Positions 33,318 to 41,577 are shown, counted from the first letter of the stretch. The stretch is DNA of 51,102 nt from Methanococcus maripaludis (GCF_013760955.1 NZ_JACDUL010000004.1:234700-285801); one strand, 5' to 3'. Made by a program: numbers and translations. The notes: a model not told the origin generated them from the letters alone.

Positions 33318-33797
33318 TCACCCTGTGATTCCAGGGATTGGGGGTAGTAAAGAAATGTTATGCCCATAGGTTGCGACAGTCGCACCGATCCACAAAAATA
33401 AAAATAATTCATCATCTCCAGTTTCTGGAGCCAGGATATATGCTGCACATATTCCTGCAGCAACAAGTGCAGGTGCTGAAATTGAACCTATTGAAAGATT
33501 AATAGTTCCAAGCGTAGCATAAAGAACCGCAACAAATGCGACAATGCCTGCGATAACTGTTTTAAGTAATCTGTTTGATGTGGTTTCAGGAAGTAGCCTT
33601 TTATGTAAATCATTAATATCTGCAAGTTTATCAAGGCCCTCTATTAACAGCACTACTGCAAAAGGAATGGAAGAAAGGGAAGTTGCAATTTCTGAAATTG
33701 TAACCACTTGTGTTCCAGTCCACCATAAGAGAGCAGCTGCTACAGCTGAAGCACCGACAGCTTTTGGAAGCCAGGCATCAAATGAAAAATTATCCAT
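33318..33797 (-). CDS. four-helix membrane protein A, candidate major virion membrane protein (159 aa)
   Basis: I chose the ATG at 33797 (MDNFSFDAWLPKAVG), preceded by AGGGTGATTTT; a frame extending upstream runs into the previous gene. It has four hydrophobic helices and ends in APETGDDELFLFLWIGATVATYG. It is paralogous to the 172-aa protein at 35259: both share an S-I-G-S loop, LAP-x-TG and WIGAT-x-AT in the same places. Two paralogous small four-helix proteins in one operon with surface proteins and a DNA-pumping ATPase resemble the membrane-protein sets of vesicle-like or spindle-shaped archaeal viruses. Confidence 0.72.
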   Translation of the reverse strand: MDNFSFDAWLPKAVGASAVAAALLWWTGTQVVTISEIATSLSSIPFAVVLLIEGLDKLADINDLHKRLLPETTSNRLLKTVIAGIVAFVAVLYATLGTINLSIGSISAPALVAAGICAAYILAPETGDDELFLFLWIGATVATYGHNISLLPPIPGITG

Positions 33798-33807
33798 AAA
33801 ATCACCC

Positions 33808-34545
33808 TTATCCTGCAATGGTGACATTAATCCATTCAGCACCTTCAGCAGGGAGTCTTGATGTGTTTTCATCACAGACAATTTCTAAGTAATAGTAAAG
33901 ATCTGTTTCAGTACTGTTTGCAGTGAACTCGAAAGTTCCTGGAAGATCTAAAGCAGTTGAATTTACGGTATTTGTGAATGTTGTGTTGTCATATGAAGTG
34001 AATAATAAAACATCAGCAGTTTTATTGTCTTCTGATGCGGAAAGCGAGAATAAAACAATTCCGGTGGTGTTATCAAAGTCAGGTACTGCAGTAAACGATA
34101 ATGCAGTTTCTTCAGTTTCTTCAGTAGTATTTTCAACAGTAATTTCTACAGTTTCATATGATCCTGCGTCTGTTGGCAATCTGTAAGTTTTATCGCTGTA
34201 TGAAACAACAGCATAGTAATAAATGGTTTCTTCGCCTGCTTCAGGCGTTACTTCTATATCAATAGGGAATGATACATCTTCAAAAGTATTCGTTTTAGTA
34301 AACGTTAATTCATCGTATGAAATAAACAGTTCAAGTGAATCTGCAGTTATATTTTCTTTTGAAGCATTAAATGTAATTAAAACATCACCAGTTTCACTGT
34401 CAAATGCCGCATCTGAAGAAAATGTTGTTCCAGTTGGAATGATAATTCCTCCAGATTCCCCTTGATTTAGATAATAATAGGAAGCCCCTGCAACGAGGAT
34501 CACTGCAATTGCAAGGCCAACCCATAAATTATTATTTTTAGCCAT
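33808..34545 (-). CDS. membrane-anchored protein with two Ig-like repeats (245 aa)
   Basis: ATG at 34545, five bases after GGTGA (a GTG in that site is not the start). An N-terminal helix (LWVGLAIAVILVAGASYYYL) anchors two tandem beta domains of about 90 residues. Aligned pieces are DAAFDSETGDVLITFNAS / VPDFDNTTGIVLFSLSAS, SYDELTFTKT / SYDNTTFTNT, and TIYYYAVVSYSDKTYRLP / DLYYYLEIVCDENTSRLP. Many N-X-S/T sequons indicate surface exposure. It may be a receptor-binding or spike component of the virion-like module. Confidence 0.75.
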   Translation of the reverse strand: MAKNNNLWVGLAIAVILVAGASYYYLNQGESGGIIIPTGTTFSSDAAFDSETGDVLITFNASKENITADSLELFISYDELTFTKTNTFEDVSFPIDIEVTPEAGEETIYYYAVVSYSDKTYRLPTDAGSYETVEITVENTTEETEETALSFTAVPDFDNTTGIVLFSLSASEDNKTADVLLFTSYDNTTFTNTVNSTALDLPGTFEFTANSTETDLYYYLEIVCDENTSRLPAEGAEWINVTIAG

Positions 34546-34550
34546 TATTT

Positions 34551-34679
34551 TCACCGTTTAGATTTTTTACCTTTATTTTTCTTCATTTCACTTCTACTCT
34601 TTTGAACTACGTTTCCCTTGCCGTCAACGTAACAAAAGGAGCCTTTTTTTCTTTTTACCTTACCAATAATTTCTGCCAT
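34551..34679 (-). CDS. small very basic protein (42 aa)
   Basis: ATG at 34679 preceded by GGAGGTATCGA, a near-perfect ribosome-binding site. Product starts MAEIIGKVKRKKGSFCYVDG and ends KKNKGKKSKR; over a third of residues are Lys or Arg. It overlaps the end of the preceding membrane-protein gene by 25 bases. A DNA-binding or virion-core peptide is plausible but unproven. Confidence 0.55.
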   Translation of the reverse strand: MAEIIGKVKRKKGSFCYVDGKGNVVQKSRSEMKKNKGKKSKR

Positions 34680-34891
34680 TCGATACCTCCAATTATTGAA
34701 ATAATCCTTTCGATTATCCCTGAAAAATCAAAGTTTGAAATGTCCAGGAATCCAAAATAAGATAATATAAAAACAACTGCGGTGGCAAGGAGTATTGCCT
34801 TAATATTTTTAATTAAAAGAGCTACGAGTACAATTATAACAATCTGAATCCAGTAGGATTGAATTATCGGAATTATTGATTCAAAGTTCAC
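34655..34891 (-). CDS. two-helix membrane protein (78 aa)
   Basis: GTG start behind GGTGAGGTTAT. Two hydrophobic helices (IQIVIIVLVALLI and AILLATAVVFILSYFGFL) are joined by a short basic turn (KNIK), the hairpin layout seen in small coat proteins of some archaeal viruses. That likeness is structural only. It lies in the middle of the membrane-protein block. Confidence 0.65.
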   Translation of the reverse strand: MNFESIIPIIQSYWIQIVIIVLVALLIKNIKAILLATAVVFILSYFGFLDISNFDFSGIIERIISIIGGIEWQKLLVR

Positions 34892-34906
34892 ATAACCTCA
34901 CCACCA

Positions 34907-35233
34907 CTATTTTTTACCTGCATTGGCTGCAGTCACAACTATTGCACCAAGACAAACACCAAGCATGATCCTTGAACATTCAAGGAAAATCTGGGAAACA
35001 TCCTGGTAATAATACAGCAAAATAAGTACAATTAAAACAAAAGAAGCGAGTAAATCGCCAAAATTCCACTTTTCAGAACCTATTTTCCATACACATATTA
35101 ACACAATAAGTGTTGGAACGATCCAAGAAAAAAGGCCAGGCAATCCAAGGACTTGGCCAACAACTTCTACCTGTGGTTTAAGAACCATAGATAGCACAAA
35201 AGACATGATAACTAAAATAAATTGATTAATCAT
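34907..35233 (-). CDS. polytopic small membrane protein (108 aa)
   Basis: ATG after AGGTGTAAATT. Four hydrophobic stretches (FILVIMSFVLSMVL, LFSWIVPTLIVLICVW, DLLASFVLIVLILLYY, IMLGVCLGAIVVTAA) fill the protein. It lies between the paralogous four-helix protein B and the two-helix protein and is tightly spaced with both. No family recognised. Confidence 0.65.
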   Translation of the reverse strand: MINQFILVIMSFVLSMVLKPQVEVVGQVLGLPGLFSWIVPTLIVLICVWKIGSEKWNFGDLLASFVLIVLILLYYYQDVSQIFLECSRIMLGVCLGAIVVTAANAGKK

Positions 35234-35258
35234 AATTTACACCTACATTTTAAACCAC

Positions 35259-35777
35259 CTAAAGCCCAAAGCCTGTGAAACTTGGAATTATCGTTAAGTA
35301 TGAACCCCATGTTGCAATTGTTGCACCAATCCACATGTATAAAAGAAGTTTTTCTTTCCCAGTGCTTGGAGCAAGCAGATACAGTGCAAATATTGATGCA
35401 ACTACTACGCTTGAAGCACCTGCTGAACCAATTGAAAATGTAATTGAACCAGACAGAGCCCAGAGGGTCACAAAGAACATACATACTACAGTTAATATAG
35501 TTAAACCAACAGCCACGTATCCATCATACTTTTTAAAGATTTTGGTGTAAACATCTGTATTCATATCAACTATGGTGTCGATGAGTTCAGCCATCAAATA
35601 AAAGACCAACGGAACTGCTGCAAGCCCCCTGACAACATCAGAGCCAATAACAGAATGATTCATTATATACCACATGATCCCTGCAAAACCAACTCCACAG
35701 CCAAGCATTTTCAAAATAAAAATAGTCCTGGAAGAAAATTTTGTAGGGCCAGTATCTTCTTTTTTATCCTTCGCCAA
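35259..35777 (-). CDS. four-helix membrane protein B, paralogue of the protein at 33318 (172 aa)
   Basis: TTG start after AAGGTGATTTTAT. A charged N-terminus (MAKDKKEDTGPTKFSSR) precedes four membrane helices. The last third (SITFSIGSAGASSVVVAS, LLAPSTGKEKLLLY, MWIGATIATWG) aligns with the same part of protein A. The paralogous pair suggests duplication of a main envelope protein, as seen for structural proteins of some small archaeal viruses. A frame on the same strand overlapping its second half is a shadow. Confidence 0.72.
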   Translation of the reverse strand: MAKDKKEDTGPTKFSSRTIFILKMLGCGVGFAGIMWYIMNHSVIGSDVVRGLAAVPLVFYLMAELIDTIVDMNTDVYTKIFKKYDGYVAVGLTILTVVCMFFVTLWALSGSITFSIGSAGASSVVVASIFALYLLAPSTGKEKLLLYMWIGATIATWGSYLTIIPSFTGFGL

Positions 35778-35793
35778 ATAAAATCACCTTATT

Positions 35794-36027
35794 TTATCGT
35801 TTAGGGTAATCTACATTAAGAAATCCAGGTTTTCCTTCCATGACATTGATATTTTCATAGGGGCCTGTATGAATTGCAATTGCAGTATCATCATCGGGAC
35901 GTACCTTGAAAAGTACTGCAGTACCTTCAACAGTGCAGCCTGTTTCTTTTTCAATCCGTTCTTCAAATTCATCCATTATAGAATCTATTTTTTTACATAC
36001 TACTGCGTCATTGTCATCATTTGACAA
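35794..36027 (-). CDS. small acidic hypothetical protein (77 aa)
   Basis: I chose the TTG at 36027, which follows AAGGTGGTTATT at normal spacing; the GTG upstream lies inside the ribosome-binding site. The protein (MSNDDNDAVVCKKIDSIMDE) is soluble and has a short beta-rich C-terminus. It is the only non-membrane protein in this stretch of the operon. No family recognised. Confidence 0.55.
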   Translation of the reverse strand: MSNDDNDAVVCKKIDSIMDEFEERIEKETGCTVEGTAVLFKVRPDDDTAIAIHTGPYENINVMEGKPGFLNVDYPKR

Positions 36028-36065
36028 AATAACCACCTTAAAAAAAGTTTTAAAAAAGTTATAAT

Positions 36066-38141
36066 TTACTTAATGAATCTAGTAACCAGTATTGTACCAC
36101 AGACAAGGACAACGATAACAATTACAAGCAGTGCTGCATCTGGAACGTCACCGATACCAAAACCAGACTTAAACTGAGTCCACCATTCAGAAACAGTGGA
36201 TCCTGCAGTAAACCATAAACTGGGTTCATACTCAGCTGCCAAACTTTCAAGCTTTTCAGCATTACTTGCGAGTGCATCTCCTTGATCATCAAGTCCTAAA
36301 TTGTATTTTGCTGCCGCTTCTTTCCAGTAGTCGCCAGCTGGCTCATAAACGTCCCCTGCAAGATATGTATAAACTTTTACTTCTTCAGGATCATCAGTAT
36401 TTTTGGCCTTTTCGTAGTACGCTGCTGCTTTTTCATAGTCTTCTAAAGCGTTTGAAATTGCATTTTTAGCTTTATCGTTATCTTCATATTTTCCAGATTC
36501 TGATTCTGCAACATACTGTTTTTCTTTTAAGCTTTCTTCAGACATTTGGATTATTTCAGTGATTCTTTGAGAATCACTATCTGAAATTGAGCCATCACTC
36601 ATTAATTCAAGGATTTCTTCTTTGAATTCCTCATTTAACGAATATTTCACGTTATCAATTACAGAAATACGCGGTTTAATAAGACACCAGACTGGAAGTG
36701 CTGAGTCAATTCCATCGTCAACATCTGCAACAACTAAAAAGTAGGTTTCAAAAGCTTCAGTACTGCTGTCTTTTAGATAATTAAGCGAAGTTGTAAGTCC
36801 AGTGTATGTAGACATATCGTGGAAGTTTCCAGGGGTATCTGAAGCAATTGATGCAACACCATCATCACGGAGTTTTAAAACTAAAGCTCTATAATCATCT
36901 TCAATAGTTACTGGAACAGGCTCTAAATTACCGGGCTGTCCGATAAGAACAAATCTGTACTGTGATGATGAATTATAGCAGTGTACGGGACTTGCCCAAA
37001 CTCGACCAATCACGTTAGAAGTAGCCCCATTTGAATATGAAGAGTAAGCAATTGGTGTCACTTCATTTATGTATGATGTAGGAAGTGAAGCATCAGCCCC
37101 ATCGATGTAGTAAGCACCGCTGTGGATTCTATCCCATGCTTCAAGAGTTGTGAGCTTTGTATCTAATGTAACTGAATCGTCATGTTCTTCTTTTGTGATA
37201 TAATCTTGGAGTTCATCACTCCACTTAGTTATTTTCTTGTAATGTTCAACGTGTCCGTCAATTTCAACAACAAGTTCAAATCGTTTAACTTCAGCATTTA
37301 TGAGCTCTTCAAGAATTTCCCTATTGGGTGCATTTGTAATTTGGGATTTTGCTTTTCCAATGTAGGGATCCGGTGCTTTCATTGTGAAGTTTATAATATA
37401 TTCTTCGATTGCCTCAGGATGATCGTCATTATTTTTTTGAAGTTTAATATTATCCGTATACTCTTTTTCATTCCATTTTACGCCTTCGGAATCTACAAGG
37501 TAAATTTTAACGTTTTCTATCTCAACATAGGAACTCTCTGAACCTGTTAATATTTCATCAAACTTCAGCTGAACTGGAAACGCAGAAAACCCATATATTT
37601 TGTCAGGCCCTTTCATTGAAACATCAACATCAGATAACGTTCCTGTAACAGTAAACTTGTATATCCCAATTTCTGATTCTAATTTATCTTTAATTTCTGC
37701 AATATCTTCTGCTGCACTTTCTTCTGAATACTGGCGGTATCCTGCAAGAAGGTCGTATTTGTACGTTCCATTAATGTATTCTCCATCAGACACGTTAGTC
37801 TTTGCAGCTCCTGTGACTGCACCACCTTCATCTTCTGCATCTGCTCCAGTAATCCATCTGTAACCATAATTGACTGCTAATGCACCTCCCACGGCACATG
37901 CAGCAACTACTGCAATAGGGACCCATGCAGGAGCTGTAACGGCTGCACCTCCTGCTGCAATTGCTGAAGTAAGGCCACCTACAATATATACGCCGGCTCC
38001 GGCTCCTACAAGTGCACCTGCACCTGCTGTTACTCCATCGCCTAGGCCAATATCATGCCCTAAAACAGAAAAAGCACTCGCAGAGGGTAAAGAAGCAATT
38101 AAAAAAATGCAAAAAATAGAAAATAGTTTTGAATTTATCAT
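36066..38141 (-). CDS. large exported/membrane protein with N-terminal hydrophobic hairpin and C-terminal anchor (691 aa)
   Basis: A signal peptide (MINSKLFSIFCIFLIASLPS) is followed by a Gly/Ala-rich hydrophobic hairpin at residues 38-98 (AGAGALVGAGAGVYIVGG, then WVPIAVVAACAVGGALAV), resembling a fusion- or pore-type segment. About 550 residues of mixed soluble sequence come next, including a helical region with tetratricopeptide-like spacing (YEKAAAYYEKAKNTDDPEE). A final membrane helix (ALLVIVIVVLVCGTILVT) ends in RFIK. Its start overlaps the stop of the PEGA-domain gene (ATGA), so they are co-translated and may form one surface complex. Confidence 0.75.
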   Translation of the reverse strand: MINSKLFSIFCIFLIASLPSASAFSVLGHDIGLGDGVTAGAGALVGAGAGVYIVGGLTSAIAAGGAAVTAPAWVPIAVVAACAVGGALAVNYGYRWITGADAEDEGGAVTGAAKTNVSDGEYINGTYKYDLLAGYRQYSEESAAEDIAEIKDKLESEIGIYKFTVTGTLSDVDVSMKGPDKIYGFSAFPVQLKFDEILTGSESSYVEIENVKIYLVDSEGVKWNEKEYTDNIKLQKNNDDHPEAIEEYIINFTMKAPDPYIGKAKSQITNAPNREILEELINAEVKRFELVVEIDGHVEHYKKITKWSDELQDYITKEEHDDSVTLDTKLTTLEAWDRIHSGAYYIDGADASLPTSYINEVTPIAYSSYSNGATSNVIGRVWASPVHCYNSSSQYRFVLIGQPGNLEPVPVTIEDDYRALVLKLRDDGVASIASDTPGNFHDMSTYTGLTTSLNYLKDSSTEAFETYFLVVADVDDGIDSALPVWCLIKPRISVIDNVKYSLNEEFKEEILELMSDGSISDSDSQRITEIIQMSEESLKEKQYVAESESGKYEDNDKAKNAISNALEDYEKAAAYYEKAKNTDDPEEVKVYTYLAGDVYEPAGDYWKEAAAKYNLGLDDQGDALASNAEKLESLAAEYEPSLWFTAGSTVSEWWTQFKSGFGIGDVPDAALLVIVIVVLVCGTILVTRFIK

Positions 38142-40027
38142 TTTTTCAGCCTCAATGCTGCAAATGTTCCTGCAATTAAAAGAACTGCAGCAGCTAAAAG
38201 AATCAATGTTGTGTTACCTCCAGGAACTGAAGCCAGGAAAAGTGAACTTTCTGAAATAGTTAAAACAACATTTCCAGAATAAATCGCATCCGTTTTATCA
38301 GGATCAAATATTTCTAATGAAAGTTGGTAGTTTTCAAGTTCTAACTCTTCTGGAACTTCAAAAGAAATGTCAACTGTTTTGTCAACCGTTTCAGGGGCTA
38401 TTGAAAACGTTTTAGCAATTGATTCGTTATAAAACGGACAGGTTAACTCAGCAGTATAATATTTTACATTTGAAGTAGGGTTTGAGATCTTAAACTGAAC
38501 TGTTGCAACATTTCCTGAATTTGCAGTGATTTCTTCAGTAATCAAAGTTACTGGTTCAATTATTTCGATTGAATAATATGTTTTTACAGTTCCTGCTTTT
38601 GCAATTAATTCAATTGTATAGTCATCTGCATCATCAATTGGAACTTCAAACGTGTAATCACAGTATTCCAAAAGGCTGGTGCTTGAACTCCACTGTTCAA
38701 CATCTTCAGAATCGTAAAGAACCAGTAAAACTGAATAAGCAGTTCCAGACATGTCAGTTACTGTAATATCATTTGTTCCGATTCCAAAAGTTTCAGGCAT
38801 TTCGAGTAAAAATGGAAGTTCCAAAACTTCATAATTAATCGTTTCAAGGTTTGTGTAAGCTGTACCTTCGATATCTACGGCAGATAATTCAACAGTAAAT
38901 GTTTTTTGACCCCATGATGAAGGAGTTTTAAACTCAATCTCGAGATTTTGTGTATTTGTGATATCCCCTAAAATGTAAGATCCATCAGCTGCTTTTGGGA
39001 TCTCTTGAGTGTGGTAATAAACCTTGTTTACTTCAACCCCCGAAACCCTTAATTTTGTAGCATAAGCATCTTTAACAGGGGATACGTCCATCGAGAGAGT
39101 TCCAACAGAATTTGGGTATATTTCTTCAGAAAACTCTTTTGAAACTTGGAAAATAGCAGAATTTGGGGAAAGTGAAACAAATAACTCCGTTTCATTCTCA
39201 ATATTTACGTTGATATATTCGTACGCGTCCCAGTACCCTTCTTTCACTAGTTTTAAATTATATTCTCCTATCGGGATATCTATTTCTAAAAGTCCGCCGT
39301 TATCGGTTGTACCTAGTAATATATCCCCGTCATAGACTGCTGTTTCTGGTTCAGTATTGATCGACACAGTCCCCTGGTCGGGAGGTTCTATTAATGTAGT
39401 AACTAATGTATCATCATAATCTACATAATCAAAGATTGTTACAGAATAAAACCCGTAACCTTGGTATCCGGCACAACAAACCCTATGGTCATAGGTTCCC
39501 GAAACCGCCCTTGAAGTAAATTGACCAGAAACTGCATTTTTCCCCTCAGTATGGGCTAAGGACTCAGAATTAAAATACACGTATGATTCGGACCCATAAT
39601 AATCTCCACCAGTATAGGCCACTGCATAAATATACGCATATTGTGCGTTTTCAACATATCCGGTACGTGTCGTAGTTGATGTTGAATAATATGTTGTAAC
39701 AGTCGCAGGTTGATCCCCGATATATGCTACATATTCCCCCGAAAACGGCAATACTTTATTATTATATGCTAAAACCGTACAAAATCTTGCCAAATCTTTT
39801 TCCGAAGAAAAATACACTTTATTATCTCCATACCCAACAACTACCGGGATATAATGACTCCATGAAGTGGTGTTTAATGCTGAGAGCAATAATTCATCAG
39901 TATACGGATTATTTAGTATTACATAATAGTCGCTCGTTTGATCACTAGACGATATAGTTGTTGTACCTGCGTTTACTGTTGAAACACACAACAAAAGTAA
40001 TAAAAAAAGAATATAACGTTTAATCAA
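38138..40027 (-). CDS. large surface protein with PEGA-like domain and C-terminal anchor, candidate spike (629 aa)
   Basis: I chose the TTG at 40027, which follows GGTGGTTAAT and opens a clear signal peptide (MIKRYILFLLLLLCVSTVNA). The first 200 residues are Tyr/Ser/Thr-rich; a PEGA-like domain follows at about 215-290 (VSINTEPETAVYDGDILLGT ... EYNLKLVKEGYW). Several Ig-like beta domains come next, then a C-terminal helix (TTLILLAAAVLLIAGTFAAL) and RLKK. PEGA domains occur in surface-layer and receptor proteins. With the 691-aa partner it looks like the attachment or spike apparatus of the element. Confidence 0.78.
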   Translation of the reverse strand: MIKRYILFLLLLLCVSTVNAGTTTISSSDQTSDYYVILNNPYTDELLLSALNTTSWSHYIPVVVGYGDNKVYFSSEKDLARFCTVLAYNNKVLPFSGEYVAYIGDQPATVTTYYSTSTTTRTGYVENAQYAYIYAVAYTGGDYYGSESYVYFNSESLAHTEGKNAVSGQFTSRAVSGTYDHRVCCAGYQGYGFYSVTIFDYVDYDDTLVTTLIEPPDQGTVSINTEPETAVYDGDILLGTTDNGGLLEIDIPIGEYNLKLVKEGYWDAYEYINVNIENETELFVSLSPNSAIFQVSKEFSEEIYPNSVGTLSMDVSPVKDAYATKLRVSGVEVNKVYYHTQEIPKAADGSYILGDITNTQNLEIEFKTPSSWGQKTFTVELSAVDIEGTAYTNLETINYEVLELPFLLEMPETFGIGTNDITVTDMSGTAYSVLLVLYDSEDVEQWSSSTSLLEYCDYTFEVPIDDADDYTIELIAKAGTVKTYYSIEIIEPVTLITEEITANSGNVATVQFKISNPTSNVKYYTAELTCPFYNESIAKTFSIAPETVDKTVDISFEVPEELELENYQLSLEIFDPDKTDAIYSGNVVLTISESSLFLASVPGGNTTLILLAAAVLLIAGTFAALRLKK

Positions 40028-40028
40028 A

Positions 40029-40355
40029 TTAACCACCCACCAAAACGGTGTTTAATGCACTCTGCAAAATAATGTAATCTTTCAGGTGGTTTTTATCTCG
40101 TTTTAACTTGATAATCGAATTAAAAAAGTCTTTCTTTTGAATTTCAGATAAATTCAAATCTTTTGAAATTTTTCCAGCATTCATTTTCAAACTCTGAATG
40201 TTTGAACATTTTGCCTGATCTTTAACAAAATTGGTCTGTAATATTGAACAGTTTTTGTTACTTGTATGAACATTGACAGCTTTAACTTCGGATTTGTGAT
40301 AATCCTTTTCAAAATGTTCAACAGGATTTAAACAATACGGACAGATTTTAATCAA
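40029..40355 (-). CDS. small zinc-finger protein (108 aa)
   Basis: I chose the TTG at 40355, four bases after AAGGTGAT; longer frames upstream add an implausible hydrophobic leader without a ribosome-binding site. The N-terminus MIKICPYCLNPVEHFEKDYH holds a C-x2-C ... H-x5-H finger. The C-terminal half is helical (LNLSEIQKKDFFNSIIKLKRD). As the first gene of the long leftward operon it could be its transcription regulator. It overlaps the start region of the spike gene. Confidence 0.6.
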   Translation of the reverse strand: MIKICPYCLNPVEHFEKDYHKSEVKAVNVHTSNKNCSILQTNFVKDQAKCSNIQSLKMNAGKISKDLNLSEIQKKDFFNSIIKLKRDKNHLKDYIILQSALNTVLVGG

Positions 40356-40687
40356 AATAATCACCTTAAAAAATAAGATATAAGAATATATGGCATTAGC
40401 TAACAGGTAATGTTTCAATCACAGATATTAATCTCCTGAAACATGAAAAAAATACACTACATGATTTAATGTGTTAAAAAGAGATATATAGTGTTTATTA
40501 ATTTAATATAATGGAAATTATCCCGTATTATTTGATACAACAATTGTAAGTCCTCTGAATGCAGATGATCTAAAATTAATGATTACAAGACAACATATAA
40601 GGGTCTTTTAAAACAAAACTATTAAGCCGTTATTTTAAAAAAAGAAAGCATTTTAGAAATAAAAAATAAACCAAATTTTTTTAAGGT
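40356..40687. promoter_or_regulatory. right-end intergenic region with likely promoter of the structural operon
   Basis: On the minus strand a TATA-like ATATATTCTTATATC lies at 40378-40392, a short distance upstream of the first gene of the operon. A second AT-rich block (AGATATATAGTG, 40482-40493) may be an alternative. Imperfect GTTTCA...TGAAAC pairing occurs at 40413-40443. No gene is seen between here and the right attachment site. Confidence 0.4.
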
Positions 40688-40743
40688 CTGCTAATCCCGT
40701 TACGCTCTGCGTAACCCGAGTTCAAATCTCGGTCTCCGCGTTT
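40688..40743 (+). repeat. attR: 56-bp copy of the tRNA-Ser 3' end
   Basis: Identical to 7909-7964, from the anticodon loop through the discriminator base and three following bases. The acceptor and D-arm half is absent, so it is not a functional tRNA gene. It marks the element's right end. Confidence 0.93.
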
Positions 40744-40865
40744 CTCTTTTTACAGCGTTTAAAGCTCTTTTATTTCGTATTTTACAAGACCCGTTATAAC
40801 ATTATAGTCTATTTTGATAAATCTCAATTTTACGCTAAAAGCCCCCATTTTGAGCAGTCAAAAGT

Positions 40866-40949
40866 CACGGGACTCGGATCCCGTTACTAGGAACTGACGT
40901 CAAATTATCGTTTTTCGGAGTCCCGTGTGTAGTTTTCGGAGTCCCGTGT
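40866..40949. repeat. CGGGACTC repeat family downstream of attR
   Basis: TTTTCGGAGTCCCGTGT is repeated at 40912-40928 and 40933-40949 (21-bp period), and its core appears inverted as CACGGGACTC at 40866-40875. These could fold into alternative hairpins. Before integration this block lay about 125 bases beyond the tRNA-Ser gene. The rest of 40744-41100 shows no gene. Confidence 0.6.
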
Positions 40950-41100
40950 ACTTATATCAAAATTTTGGGACTAAAATATTATTCGCCACGAATAATTTTA
41001 ATAATTTAAGCGGATAAAACTGTTAAAATGCTGTTTTACAGATTTATCCAATTTTAAATTTTGAAATAGATCTTTTTTAAAGAATTTAAAAAAAGTATAT

Positions 41101-41577
41101 TTATTTTGCAACATCGATAATACTTCCTTCTGGAAAAATTTTTCTAAAAACAAAGCCCACAAGCGGCCCTGCAACGAATACGATTAAAGGATAAGCAAAT
41201 ATAAAGTTAATAACCAAGTTATGGCCCCAGGTTAGGGGTAACTCATTTGAAAATCCAACTGTTAAAATGGATCCATACAATGACATCAAAGAAGCCATTC
41301 CTGAAACAATAACTAACGCAGCTATCGCTCTTTTTTGAAACGCTGTGTGATGATCTTTATGTAATTTAAACACTAATTTCATGCCATGTCTTCCAACAAC
41401 ATAATATTCAAGCGTAAATGCAACTATGAACGTAAGTGGAAAACTTAACCAGCTCACTTTGAGAACTTCTGCAGAAAAGCCCCTGTGTAATGCCAAATTA
41501 TACGTGGTCATTACAAATGCCATAAAACAAACGTAAAAAAAGGTATGAATTAAATTTTCGGTTTTATTGTGAATCAT
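41101..41577 (-). CDS. DUF2798-like membrane protein (158 aa)
   Basis: Four membrane helices occur in two similar pairs (TFFYVCFMAFVMTTYNLALH, WLSFPLTFIVAFTLEYYVVG, then AALVIVSGMASLMSLYGSIL, WGHNLVINFIFAYPLIVFVA). The pattern of a helix ending in N-x-x-L/H followed by W...N.....PL.....GP is that of DUF2798. ATG after AGGGTGAGCAT. It stands alone next to the right end of the element; function of the family is unknown. Confidence 0.7.
   Translation of the reverse strand: MIHNKTENLIHTFFYVCFMAFVMTTYNLALHRGFSAEVLKVSWLSFPLTFIVAFTLEYYVVGRHGMKLVFKLHKDHHTAFQKRAIAALVIVSGMASLMSLYGSILTVGFSNELPLTWGHNLVINFIFAYPLIVFVAGPLVGFVFRKIFPEGSIIDVAK

Larger units (their letters stand above)
7909..40743. mobile_element. 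integrated provirus/plasmid-like element in tRNA-Ser
   Basis: The element is bounded by 56-bp perfect direct repeats and carries an intact tyrosine integrase (15805-16773). It also holds a replication-type P-loop ATPase, a GTTACAA repeat cluster, a serine recombinase, a HerA-like ATPase and an operon of membrane and exported proteins. The integrase is internal and unbroken, so this is not the SSV-type arrangement in which insertion splits the integrase gene. The gene set suggests a membrane-rich virus or a virus-like conjugative plasmid. The layout recalls the pT26-2-related integrated elements of Thermococcales and Methanococcales; that comparison is from memory. Both attachment repeats and all core genes look intact, so excision may still be possible. 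Confidence 0.9.

Noticed and set aside
35230-35484. 84-codon minus-strand frame
   Set aside because: Shadow inside the four-helix membrane protein B gene, with unnatural Cys/Trp content.
40688-40743. Second tRNA-Ser gene
   Set aside because: Only the 3' part is present; the acceptor 5' strand and D arm are missing, so it is an attachment site.
7909-40743. Insertion sequence or transposon as the main mobile unit
   Set aside because: No transposase or terminal inverted repeats were recognised; the ends are tRNA-derived direct repeats made by a tyrosine integrase.
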